Below, piece after piece: positions 24,961 through 33,041 of a DNA stretch of 56,289 bases (positions are counted from its first letter, which is position 1; each line of letters begins with the position of its first letter). The stretch is taken from positions 1 through 56,289 of the forward strand of contig JBOIEQ010000008.1 of assembly GCA_050741255.1 (NCBI GenBank). Reading direction: 5' to 3'. The position numbers and the translations under genes were made by a program. This DNA is from CAZXNF01 sp050741255 (GTDB lineage Bacteria > Pseudomonadota > Gammaproteobacteria > Burkholderiales > SG8-41). Below the pieces are notes generated by a model. It saw only the letters and a program-made list of their open reading frames with translations. It did not search any database and was not told the origin of the DNA.

Positions 24961-25419
24961 ATGAGGCGGGTTTTACTGCTCATCGTCGTCGCAGGGATGG
25001 CGCTATCCGCGCACGCGCAGAGCGACAGCGCCGCCTTCGAACTGGCCGCCGCGGGCCGCCTCGACCGCCTGCAGACAGAGCTCGGCAGGGAACCCGGCCT
25101 GGCGACAGTACGCAACGCGCAAGGCGAAACCCTGCTGATGGTGGCGTCGGCCAACGGTCATTGGAGGGTCGCCTCCCTGCTGCTGCTGAAGAACAAGGCC
25201 GATCCCGACGCCGCCACCCGCGACGGCAACACCGCCCTGCACCGGGCCGCGGCAGGTGGACACAGCGACGCGGTCAGTCTGCTGATCGCCCTCGGCGCGA
25301 GCACGCAGGTGAAGAACAGCGCCGGCCGTACGCCCGGCGAGGTGGCCCGCGCCGGCGGTCATGAAGCGGTGGCCCATGCGCTGGAGATGGCTTACTGCGC
25401 GGCGCCGATGGTGAAGTAG
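24961..25419 (+). CDS. Exported ankyrin-repeat protein
   Basis: 152 residues; ATG 24961 follows GGGAGAGGG and gives a signal peptide (LLLIVVAGMALSAHA-QS). Three to four ankyrin repeats follow: DSAAFELAAAGRLDRLQTELG, NAQGETLLMVASANGHWRVASLLLLKNKADPDAATRDG, NTALHRAAAGGHSDAVSLLIALGASTQVKNS and GRTPGEVARAGGHEAVAHAL. It is probably a periplasmic protein-binding module; the partner is unknown. It is divergent from the HTH-aminotransferase gene. Confidence 0.85.
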   Translation: MRRVLLLIVVAGMALSAHAQSDSAAFELAAAGRLDRLQTELGREPGLATVRNAQGETLLMVASANGHWRVASLLLLKNKADPDAATRDGNTALHRAAAGGHSDAVSLLIALGASTQVKNSAGRTPGEVARAGGHEAVAHALEMAYCAAPMVK

Positions 25420-25479
25420 CGACATGCCGCAGGGATCTGCGTACGGGCCTACGTGGCCGGTGCGAGGGCGGGTGTTCTG

Positions 25480-26139
25480 ATGAGCACGAAAGGAAACGGT
25501 GTCTTGAAAATCTTTTTCTTCTTACTCATGCCAACTCTGTTAGCGTTAACGATCGGCATGCCGCAGGCCCAAACCGATTTATCAGAGGGCCTTCGTCAAT
25601 ATTCTGAAGGGCAAGCCGCAAATGATCGCGGGGACTATTCGAGCGCGATGCGAATATGGCGAAACCTTGCGGACAAGGGTGACAGCTACAGTCAGTACGC
25701 AATTGGGGACATGTATTTAAAAGGGAAGGGGGTTAAACAGGATCCCTCGCAAGCCCAGTACTGGCTTCATCGTGCTGCAAGTGCTGGCGTAGTGGATGCG
25801 CAGGTTTCTTTGGGTGCCATGTACATGCGAGGGCTCGGGATTCCAGTAAACGAAAAGGAAGGATTGCGCTGGACCTTGGCAGCAGCCAACTGTGACAACT
25901 CAGGCGCACAATGGAACATGGCACTTGTTTATGCGAATGGTATGGGCGTGGTGAAAGACATGGTCCAAAGTCTGAAATGGACATACTTGGCCGCGCAAGC
26001 CGGAAGAGCGAAAACTCCTCACCCTAGTGCTAATGCGGGGATTAAACAGATCGAACGATCTCTAAGTCAACGCGATATCGACCAAGCCAAGCGACTAGCA
26101 TTCGAATGGAGAATGAGCCCTCAATGCAAACTGCGTTAG
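25480..26139 (+). CDS. Exported Sel1-repeat (TPR-like) protein, low GC
   Basis: 219 residues from ATG 25480 (TTG 25504 is an alternative with AAAGGAAA upstream). An N-terminal hydrophobic export signal is followed by Sel1 repeats: AMRIWRNLADKGDSYSQYAIGDMYLKGKGVKQDPSQAQYWLHRAASAGVVDAQVSLGAMYMRGLGIPVNEKEGLRWTLAAANCDNSGAQWNMALVYANGMGVVKD. Sel1 solenoids mediate protein contacts. Codon use is markedly more AT-rich than the flanks, which suggests acquisition. Function is not assignable. Confidence 0.85.
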   Translation: MSTKGNGVLKIFFFLLMPTLLALTIGMPQAQTDLSEGLRQYSEGQAANDRGDYSSAMRIWRNLADKGDSYSQYAIGDMYLKGKGVKQDPSQAQYWLHRAASAGVVDAQVSLGAMYMRGLGIPVNEKEGLRWTLAAANCDNSGAQWNMALVYANGMGVVKDMVQSLKWTYLAAQAGRAKTPHPSANAGIKQIERSLSQRDIDQAKRLAFEWRMSPQCKLR

Positions 26140-26255
26140 CTTCACAAGCCAAATTGCTGCGATCATTGATGGGGCAGTTTGCCGAGTTGCATAGCCTTAG
26201 GTTACTAAGCATGGCAATCAGACATGCCAACATCGAGCACTACAAATAATTTCCT

Positions 26256-26867
26256 ATGAAACGTTTGTCCAGGCCGTCGCGACTGGTAGCAATGTGGTCG
26301 CGCTTTTGCCTAGTAGCTTTCATCATCTGGGTCCCTTACTCCGCGTACCAAGCGTACGATAACTTCGTTTCTGAGGCCATGTGGAAACGCGTGTGGCTGA
26401 CATACGTTTTTTTGCAGATAGATAAATCGGCACGCTTCTTAGACAAGCCCGTGCATGTTGAGGAGCTCAATGCATATATAGCGGCCCGACAACAAGAACA
26501 CCAAAGACTCAAAGCTGCACTTGGGGAAAGAATTGACTATATGTCACCCTACCAAATTGCTGCTCAGCTTCGCGCAATCGCCGAGCGCGCGGGTCTGTTT
26601 CCGAACGAAATCGATCACCTTGAACTTCCTGGAAGCGCCCACAATCTCGAAAACATCTCGACCACACAAGCGAAATACTTGCTAAAAGAAATTGCCATTA
26701 CTTTGCTTCTTATACCGACTATTTACTTGTCAGTGATTCTACTTATCTGGATCGTCAGCGGCAGAAATCCATACACGACTGTGACGACCCGCCCAACGAT
26801 CATTGATGTGACACCTCATGAACCGTTTCACTCATCACACACAAAAAAGCGAATAGATAAAGAATAA
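26256..26867 (+). CDS. Unrecognised two-TM membrane protein, low GC
   Basis: 203 residues with one TM near the N-terminus (about 12-32, MWSRFCLVAFIIWVPYSAYQAY), a roughly 120-residue extracytoplasmic domain rich in charged helices (KPVHVEELNAYIAARQQEHQRLKAAL) and a second TM (about 147-170, IAITLLLIPTIYLSVILLIWIVSG), then a basic cytoplasmic tail. No family is recognised. Base composition matches the preceding Sel1 gene, 116 nt upstream, so both probably arrived together. The flanks show no obvious terminal repeats. Confidence 0.65.
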   Translation: MKRLSRPSRLVAMWSRFCLVAFIIWVPYSAYQAYDNFVSEAMWKRVWLTYVFLQIDKSARFLDKPVHVEELNAYIAARQQEHQRLKAALGERIDYMSPYQIAAQLRAIAERAGLFPNEIDHLELPGSAHNLENISTTQAKYLLKEIAITLLLIPTIYLSVILLIWIVSGRNPYTTVTTRPTIIDVTPHEPFHSSHTKKRIDKE

Positions 26868-26927
26868 ATATTTACTTATCACATATATGGTGTCGTAGTA
26901 AGACGTTAAGGATTGAGCCCTTCGCTA

Positions 26928-27968
26928 CTAGTGCCGGTGCACACTCCCGCGTGCTGCCACATAGTGCTGCCGCAGCAGATCCCGCCCGAAGTCGCCACTG
27001 AAGTCGCGCCAGACGGTGTGGATGTGGTTGCTGTCGTTCTGCGAGGCATCGTATTCGATCAGGATCAGCGGCCCCTGCACGCGGTAGTAGTGCGGCCGGC
27101 CGCGCACGATCGAGCCGGCCCAGCCGAAGCGCAGCGCCTCGATGCCGCCTTCCTTCGCCCGCGCGAGGCGCGCCTCGGCGAGCCCCGGCTCGAAGCTGCG
27201 GGCATAGGTCTCGACCAGCTTCCACAGTAGCGCGCGCTGCTGGTCGTCAAGCTTCGCCGCGGAGATGCCCGCAGCGTCCAGCGGCTCGACCTTGTCCCGG
27301 CTGCCGGTGACGATATCGCCGTAGGTGCGGGGCGAGATGACCGCTTCCTGTCGCTGCGCCTCGCTCAGTGATTCGAGCAGCGCCCAGCCCGCGTCGTGCT
27401 CCTCGCCCAGGGCGCGCAAGCCCTTGCGCGGGCCTCTCGTCACCGTCGCCGGGTTGGCGCCGAAGAAACTCGGCGTATCCACCGCCATGCGGTCGCCGGC
27501 GAGCGTGAAGTTCAGCGACAGGTGATGCCCCTCGAAGCGCCACCCCCACTGCCGCGCTCGGTCGGGCGTGCCGTAGATCGTCAGGTGGTAGCGCTCCGGA
27601 TCGCGCATCCAGCCGATGGTCTCGATCTCGCGGAGCACCTGCTCGAGTTCGATGATGTTGACGACCTTGCGGTAGCCGGGGGCGGAGAGCGCAAGACGCA
27701 GCAGGCCGTGCACCGCTTCCCGGTTCGCCGGGGCCAGGTCCTTCAATGCGATGCCGTTGCGGCTGCGCGGGATGTAGTGCCAGTCGAGCCGGTCGCGGTC
27801 CTCGAAGGGGCGCATCGCCTGCGCGCGGCTTTTCTCGGGCAGCGCCGCGACCAGCCGCTCGGCCGCTTCGCGCATCTTGACCGCGACGGCGGCCAAGGGC
27901 GGCGGCTTGTCCTGCGCCTGCGCGCCGGCCGCCAATCCCAGCAGGAAGATGAACACCGGAAGGCGCAT
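26928..27968 (-). CDS. DUF3500 family exported protein
   Basis: 346 residues; ATG 27968 gives a signal peptide (FIFLLGLAAGAQA-QD). The DUF3500 pattern is clear: WHYIPRSRNGIALKDLAPANREAVHGLLRLALSAPGYRKVVNIIELEQVLRE, YHLTIYGTPDRARQWGWRFEGHHLSLNFTLAGD, TPSFFGANPATV and YDASQNDSNHIHTVWRDFSGDFGRDLL. Conserved His and Asp residues suggest metal binding, but no activity is established. It follows the DUF3750 gene by 32 nt on the same strand. Confidence 0.88.
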   Translation of the reverse strand: MRLPVFIFLLGLAAGAQAQDKPPPLAAVAVKMREAAERLVAALPEKSRAQAMRPFEDRDRLDWHYIPRSRNGIALKDLAPANREAVHGLLRLALSAPGYRKVVNIIELEQVLREIETIGWMRDPERYHLTIYGTPDRARQWGWRFEGHHLSLNFTLAGDRMAVDTPSFFGANPATVTRGPRKGLRALGEEHDAGWALLESLSEAQRQEAVISPRTYGDIVTGSRDKVEPLDAAGISAAKLDDQQRALLWKLVETYARSFEPGLAEARLARAKEGGIEALRFGWAGSIVRGRPHYYRVQGPLILIEYDASQNDSNHIHTVWRDFSGDFGRDLLRQHYVAARGSVHRH

Positions 27969-28000
27969 GGCGCGCCAGCGTGAGATGGCCGTCCGGAAGT

Positions 28001-28771
28001 TCACGGCGTGCCCGCGGACGGCCCCACGTCCGGACTGAAGCCCACCCGCCCCGCGAGCGGCAGCCGCAGCGCCGGCGGCCACGGATCGACGCCGAAACTC
28101 AGCCCGAGCAGATTCACCTCCAGGCCCTCGACGCTGCTGGCGGTGACCCCGAGCAGGCCGTACACCGAAAGCTGCCCGCCGCTGCCGCTGGGCGCATGAC
28201 CGAAGACTTGACCGCCGCGGTAATCCTTGCCGATCGCTGTCGGCGGCAGGTCGGCCCGCAGTTCGGGCACGTCGCGCAGCACCCACGCGGTGAAGGTATT
28301 GGAGTTGGGGCCCGGCCACACCGTGTATTCCCCTGCCCACGGATAGCTGCGCGCAGCCTTGTCGATGCGGGCGATCAACGCCGCCGCCTCGGGACCACGC
28401 TTGTCCGCCAGCAGTTCGGGCAGGGCGCCGTACCAGCGCGCATCCGGCGCCCGCGTGCCGATCGACACCACCGAATCGCTCCACCGCAACTGCCAGCCGA
28501 TGACTTCGTAGACCGTGTAGGCCTTGGCATCGGCCGGCTTCACGGCGATCCAGGTATGCACGCCGAAATAGCGGCGCCAGCCCCACGCCCGCGCCGAGTA
28601 CACCTGCACAATGGCTTCGCGCGCGACGGCGGGATCAGGCGCAAGACCCGCCGGTTCATGACTCGCGGTGCGCCAGTCGCCGTTGTTGCTGGCGCAACCG
28701 ACGATCAGCGCCAGCGGCGCCGCGGCGATCAGTGCGGCCGCGAGCCAGCGGCGGGTACCCGGGGAAGGCAT
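28001..28771 (-). CDS. DUF3750 family lipoprotein
   Basis: 256 residues. A lipobox LIVGC places the acylated Cys near residue 26, so it is probably a membrane-anchored lipoprotein. The DUF3750 body has VYSARAWGWRRYFGVHTWIAVKPADAKAYTVYEVIGWQLRW and YPWAGEYTVWPGPNSNTFTAWVLRDVPEL with a His and a later Asn in a layout suggestive of a hydrolase site (inference). Function is unknown. Five nt separate it from the ttcA stop upstream. Confidence 0.85.
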   Translation of the reverse strand: MPSPGTRRWLAAALIAAAPLALIVGCASNNGDWRTASHEPAGLAPDPAVAREAIVQVYSARAWGWRRYFGVHTWIAVKPADAKAYTVYEVIGWQLRWSDSVVSIGTRAPDARWYGALPELLADKRGPEAAALIARIDKAARSYPWAGEYTVWPGPNSNTFTAWVLRDVPELRADLPPTAIGKDYRGGQVFGHAPSGSGGQLSVYGLLGVTASSVEGLEVNLLGLSFGVDPWPPALRLPLAGRVGFSPDVGPSAGTP

Positions 28772-28776
28772 CGCGT

Positions 28777-29679
28777 TCAGCCGCGGGCGTCCGCTTCATC
28801 CTCGGCGAACGCCGACACCGCCGGAAAGTCCTCCGGATCGAAGGCGTGGTCGCCGTCAGGTGCGGCGACGCCGGTGGCGGCGAGTCCCGTGAAACCGAAA
28901 CGCTCACGGTCCATCAGATGCGACAGCCGCACGTCCGCGAGCGCCTTGAACGTGCTCTCGACGCGGCCCGGGAATTTCTTCTCCCAGTCGCGCAACATGG
29001 CCTTGATCTGCTTGCGCTGCAGCGTGGCCTGCGAACCGCACAGGTCGCAGGGGATGATCGGGAACGCGCGCAGTTCCGCATAGGCTTCGAGGTCGCGCTC
29101 CTTCACGTAGGCCATCGGCCGGATGACGACGTGCTTGCCGTCGTCGGACACGAGCTTGGGCGGCATCGCCTTCAGCTTGCCGCCGAAAAAGAGATTGAGG
29201 AAGAAGGTTTCCAGGATGTCGTCGCGGTGGTGCCCGAGCGCGATCTTCGTCGCACCGAGTTCCCCCGCCACGCGATACAGCACGCCGCGCCGCAGCCGCG
29301 AGCACAGCCCGCACATGGTCTTGCCCTCGGGAATGACGCGCTTCACGACCGAATAGGTGTCCTGCACCTCGATGCGATGCTCGACGCCGAGGGATCGCAG
29401 ATATTCCGGCAATACGTGATCCGGGTAACCCGGGTGCCGCTGGTCGAGATTGACCGCGACGAGGTCGAAGCGCACCGGCGCCTTCTCGCGCAGGCGCATC
29501 AGCACGTCGAGCAGCGCGTAGCTGTCCTTGCCGCCCGACAGGCATACCATGACGCGGTCGCCCTCAGTGATCATGGCGTAGTCGCCGATCGCCTCGCCGA
29601 TCTGGCGGCGCAGGCGCTTGGCGAGCTTGTTCGCCTCGTACTGCTGCTTCTGCGTAACGAGAACGTCTGGCGCGTTCAC
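28777..29679 (-). CDS. ttcA: tRNA 2-thiocytidine biosynthesis protein TtcA
   Basis: 300 residues from GTG 29679, which overlaps the folM-like stop (GTGA). PP-loop ATPase motif CLSGGKDSYALL and two Fe-S CxxC pairs, GKTMCGLCSRLRRG and PIIPCDLCGSQ, define TtcA, which thiolates C32 in certain tRNAs using an Fe-S cluster. ALGHHRDDILETFFLNLFFGGKLKAMPP is the family core. The longer frame upstream lies inside the reductase gene. Confidence 0.94.
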   Translation of the reverse strand: MNAPDVLVTQKQQYEANKLAKRLRRQIGEAIGDYAMITEGDRVMVCLSGGKDSYALLDVLMRLREKAPVRFDLVAVNLDQRHPGYPDHVLPEYLRSLGVEHRIEVQDTYSVVKRVIPEGKTMCGLCSRLRRGVLYRVAGELGATKIALGHHRDDILETFFLNLFFGGKLKAMPPKLVSDDGKHVVIRPMAYVKERDLEAYAELRAFPIIPCDLCGSQATLQRKQIKAMLRDWEKKFPGRVESTFKALADVRLSHLMDRERFGFTGLAATGVAAPDGDHAFDPEDFPAVSAFAEDEADARG

Positions 29680-30446
29680 AGGCTGATGCTCCGGCCGCCG
29701 TCCACGGCGATGACCTGCCCCGTCACGTACGGCGCGCCGCAGACGAGAAACTCCACCGCCTTCGCGATGTCGTCGGGTTCGCCCACGCGCTTCAGCACCG
29801 TCGAATGCACGATGCGCTGGCGCGCGACCTCGTCGGCCCACTCCGGGTCTTCCGGCCACAGGATGGGCCCCGGCGACACGCCGTTGACCCGCACCTCCGG
29901 CCCCAGTTCGCGGGCCAGGGACTTCGTCAGCGCCAGCAGCCCGCCCTTGGCGGCGTTGTAGACCACGTGGCTCTTCATCGGAATTTCGGCATGGATGTCG
30001 ACGATGTTGACGATGACGCCTTTCGATTTGCGCAGGTGCACGGCCGCCGCCTGCGCGAGGAACAGCGGCGCTTTCAGGTTGGTGCCGATCAGATCGTCCC
30101 ACGCGCGCTCGTCGATCTCGCCGATCGGCGTCGCGTAGAAGCTCGACGCATTGTTGACCAGCACGTCGAGGCCGCCGAAGCGCTCCGCCGTGTCGCGCAC
30201 GATGTTCGACAGCGAACCGGTCTTCAGCAGGTCGGCCTGCATGAGCGCGACCGAGTCCTTGCGCAAGGCGTTCAGCTCCGCGGCCAGCGCCCGCGCTTCC
30301 TGCGCCGACGCCCGGTGATGCAGCATCAGGTTCGCCCCGGCCGCGTGCAGGCGGCGCGCGATGGCCGCGCCGACGCGCCGGGCGCCGCCGGTGACCAGTG
30401 CGACCTTGCCTTCGAGCGGAAGCGACGGTGACGACGGTAACGACAC
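29676..30446 (-). CDS. Pteridine reductase (FolM/PTR1-like SDR)
   Basis: 256 residues from GTG 30446. An SDR fold with NADPH motif VTGGARRVGAAIARRLHAAG; the Arg-Arg in this loop is a pteridine-reductase trait. NNASSFYATPIGEID, Tyr-x3-Lys in VVYNAAKGGLLAL and VNGVSPGPILWPED match PTR1/FolM enzymes, which reduce dihydrofolate or dihydrobiopterin. Translational coupling to ttcA is indicated by the 4-nt overlap. A perfect dyad (GATTCT-ACA-AGAATC, 30516-30530) sits in the divergent promoter gap. Confidence 0.85.
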   Translation of the reverse strand: MSLPSSPSLPLEGKVALVTGGARRVGAAIARRLHAAGANLMLHHRASAQEARALAAELNALRKDSVALMQADLLKTGSLSNIVRDTAERFGGLDVLVNNASSFYATPIGEIDERAWDDLIGTNLKAPLFLAQAAAVHLRKSKGVIVNIVDIHAEIPMKSHVVYNAAKGGLLALTKSLARELGPEVRVNGVSPGPILWPEDPEWADEVARQRIVHSTVLKRVGEPDDIAKAVEFLVCGAPYVTGQVIAVDGGRSISL

Positions 30447-30546
30447 AGGGACCTGTTCTCCGGGCCGGCGGGACGGGCGGGCCGGGCCCCGGGGTGGGGC
30501 ACGATAAACTGTTGAGATTCTACAAGAATCCCCCCCCGCTCCTCCC

Positions 30547-31701
30547 ATGGAACTCCCGGCCCCGGGCGCCGATGCGCTCGCCCACAGTGCACGCTTGCAG
30601 GCCCTGATCCGCGACGAGATCCACGCCGCCGGGGGCAGCCTGCCGTTCTCGCGCTACATGGCACTCGCGCTCTACGCGCCGGGCCTCGGCTACTACATGG
30701 CAGGCAGCCGCAAGCTCGGCGCCGACGGCGATTTCGTCACCGCGCCGGAACTCTCGCCGCTGTTCGGGCAGGCGCTCGCGCAGCAGGCCGCCGAGGTGCT
30801 GGCGATGCCCGGCTGCGACGCGGTGCTGGAGATCGGCGCGGGCTCCGGCGCCCTGGCCGCCGCCCTGCTGGAAGAACTCGAACGGCTCGGCCGGCTGCCG
30901 GCGCAGTACCTGATCCTGGAGCTGTCGCCCGACCTGCGTGCCCGCAGCCGCGACACGCTGGCCGCGCGCGTGCCGCACCTCATCGGGCGCGTCGCGTGGC
31001 TCAATCAACTGCCGCCGCGTTTCTCGGGCTTCATCATCGGCAACGAAGTACTCGACGCGATGCCCTGCGCGCTGGTCTTCGCCCGTGATGGAGAAATACT
31101 CGAAACGCATGTGCGGGCAACGGCGGCCGGCGGGTTTGAAACCGTGGATTGCGCACCGGAACCGGCAGTCCTGGCCGCCGCCGCCGCGCTCGCGCTGCCG
31201 CCGCAGGGCTATCGCAGCGAACTGCAGCTCGAGGCGCAGGCTTTCCTGCGCACGCTGGGCGGCGTGCTGGAGCGCGGCGTGGCGCTGTTTCTCGACTATG
31301 GCTTTCCGCAGCGGGAGTACTACCATCCGCAGCGCAACGAAGGCACGCTGATGTGCCACTACCGCCACCGCGCGCATGCCGACCCCTTCCTCCACGTCGG
31401 CCTTCAGGACATCACCACCCACGTGGATTTCACCGCGATGGCGACGGCAGCGCGCGCGGGCGGACTGCAACTTGCGGGCTACGCCTCGCAGGCGCAGTTC
31501 CTCATCAACTGCGGCATCACCGACGTGCTCGCCCGCACCGACGCTGCCGACGTGCGGGCCTACGCGCCACTGGCCGCGGGCGTGCAGAAGCTGTTGGCGC
31601 CCTCCGAAATGGGCGAACTGTTCAAGGCCGTCGCGTTTACCCGCGGCTGGGACGCCCCGCTGGCGGGCTTCGCGCAGGGAGACCGCAGCCGGACGCTCTG
31701 A
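30547..31701 (+). CDS. SAM-dependent methyltransferase, MidA/NDUFAF7 family (COG1565)
   Basis: 384 residues. FSRYMALALYAPGLGYYMAGSRKLGADGDFVTAPELSPLFGQALAQQ is the family signature, followed by SAM motif AVLEIGAGSGALAAALLEEL, ILELSPDLRARSRDTL, IGNEVLDAMP and LFLDYGFPQREYYHPQRNEGTLMCHYRHR. NDUFAF7 methylates an Arg of complex I NDUFS2 in mitochondria; the bacterial substrate is not proven. It is divergent from the folM-like gene behind a run of eight C residues. Confidence 0.9.
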   Translation: MELPAPGADALAHSARLQALIRDEIHAAGGSLPFSRYMALALYAPGLGYYMAGSRKLGADGDFVTAPELSPLFGQALAQQAAEVLAMPGCDAVLEIGAGSGALAAALLEELERLGRLPAQYLILELSPDLRARSRDTLAARVPHLIGRVAWLNQLPPRFSGFIIGNEVLDAMPCALVFARDGEILETHVRATAAGGFETVDCAPEPAVLAAAAALALPPQGYRSELQLEAQAFLRTLGGVLERGVALFLDYGFPQREYYHPQRNEGTLMCHYRHRAHADPFLHVGLQDITTHVDFTAMATAARAGGLQLAGYASQAQFLINCGITDVLARTDAADVRAYAPLAAGVQKLLAPSEMGELFKAVAFTRGWDAPLAGFAQGDRSRTL

Positions 31702-31710
31702 CCGGCGCCG

Positions 31711-31724
31711 TTGATATAGATCAA
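31711..31724. promoter_or_regulatory. FNR/Anr-type box upstream of the macA-like operon
   Basis: TTGATATAGATCAA matches TTGATnnnnATCAA exactly. A TAGAAT -10 lies at 31765-31770, so the dyad centre falls near -60, the class I activator position. Oxygen-limited activation of the downstream operon is inferred. Confidence 0.65.
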
Positions 31725-31790
31725 CCGCGGGACGCGCCGGCCCCGCCGCGCCGGCCATGTCCACTAGAATCGCCGCCTGTACGCCACGCC

Positions 31791-33041
31791 ATGTCCACCG
31801 ATCCCCATGCCCCTCCCCCCTCGTCGCCGATGACTGCAACCCTGCGCCTGTTCGCGCGCCATCGCGGGCTGTTCATTGCCGCGCTGGTGGTGCTGGTGAT
31901 CGCCGCCGCCATGGTGGTAAAGGCCGTGCGCGGCACCGTCGTCCAGGTGGCGCCGGTGGTCAGCGGCGCGATCCAGCATTCCATCGTCGTCAGCGGCCGC
32001 GTGCAGGCGCCCAACCGCGTGCAGATCGGCTCCGTCGTCACCGGCCGCGTCGACAAGGTGCTGGTGGTGGAAGGCGACAAGGTCGAAGCCGACCAGCCGC
32101 TCATCCTGCTCGAAACCAGCGAACTGAAGGCGGCGCTCGCGCAGGCGCGCGCCGCGGAGGTTTCCGCGCGCGCGCGGCTCGCCACGGTGCGCGAACTGAA
32201 TCTCCCGCAGTCCGTGGACGCCGTCGATCAGGCCGAGGCGCATCTGCGCTACGCCGAGCAGGATTACAAGCGCAACCGCGAGCTCTTCGACAAGGGGTTC
32301 ATCAGCGCGGCACGTGTGCAGGATCTCGAGCGGCTGGTCACGGTGGCGCGCAGCCAGCGCGACGCGGCGCGCACGCAGGCGCAGGCACAGGGCGGCGAGG
32401 GCGTGCAGGCGCTGGAAGCCGCCAGCCGCCTGCAGGAGGCGGTGGCGGCGCGCGAACTCGCGGAGGCCAAGCTCGCGCAAACCACGATCCGCGACTCGGT
32501 GCCGGGAACGGTGCTGGTGCGCTCGGTGGAACCCGGCGACATCGTCAGCCCGGGCAAGGCCCTGCTCATCGTCAACTCGTCCGGCGAAACACGCCTGAGC
32601 GCGCAGATCGATGAAAAGAACCTGCCCTTCCTGAATGTCGGCGTGGTGGCCATCGCGTCGAGCGAAGCGTTTCCGGCCGAGCGCTTCAACGCCGTCCTCT
32701 ATTACGTGAGCCCCATGGTCGACATCACCCGCGGCTCGGTCGAGGCACGCTTCCGCGTACCGGAACCGCCCGCCACCCTGCGCGCCGACATGACCGTGTC
32801 GATCGACATCGGCGTGGTCCGCAAGGCGCAGGCCCTGACCGTGCCGAGCGCGGCGGTGCGCGACGCCGGCGGCGAACCGGTGGTGCAGGTCCTGCGCGGC
32901 GGCCGCGTCGAGCCGGTGAAAGTGCGGACCGGCATCCGCGCCGGCGAGCGCACCGAGATCCTGTCGGGACTCAGTGCCGGCGAGACCGTCGTGCTGACGC
33001 GCGACATCCCCGACGGCGTCCGGGCGCATGCCGGTCGCTAG
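31791..33041 (+). CDS. Periplasmic adaptor (membrane fusion) protein, MacA-like
   Basis: 416 residues: one TM near the N-terminus (about 27-48), a biotinyl-lipoyl half (SGRVQAPNRVQIGSVVTGRVDKVLVVEGDKV), a long coiled-coil hairpin (140-240, with KRNRELFDKGFISAARVQDLE), the second lipoyl half (IRDSVPGTVLVRSVEPGDIVSPGKALLIV) and beta-barrel/proximal domains. MacA-type adaptors join an inner-membrane ABC transporter to an outer-membrane channel; no TolC gene is nearby. Its end overlaps the permease start by 14 nt. Confidence 0.88.
   Translation: MSTDPHAPPPSSPMTATLRLFARHRGLFIAALVVLVIAAAMVVKAVRGTVVQVAPVVSGAIQHSIVVSGRVQAPNRVQIGSVVTGRVDKVLVVEGDKVEADQPLILLETSELKAALAQARAAEVSARARLATVRELNLPQSVDAVDQAEAHLRYAEQDYKRNRELFDKGFISAARVQDLERLVTVARSQRDAARTQAQAQGGEGVQALEAASRLQEAVAARELAEAKLAQTTIRDSVPGTVLVRSVEPGDIVSPGKALLIVNSSGETRLSAQIDEKNLPFLNVGVVAIASSEAFPAERFNAVLYYVSPMVDITRGSVEARFRVPEPPATLRADMTVSIDIGVVRKAQALTVPSAAVRDAGGEPVVQVLRGGRVEPVKVRTGIRAGERTEILSGLSAGETVVLTRDIPDGVRAHAGR

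Noticed and set aside
30520..31839. 439-codon minus-strand frame opposite the MidA-like gene
   Set aside because: Composition typical of antisense shadow; the plus-strand product has SAM methyltransferase motifs.
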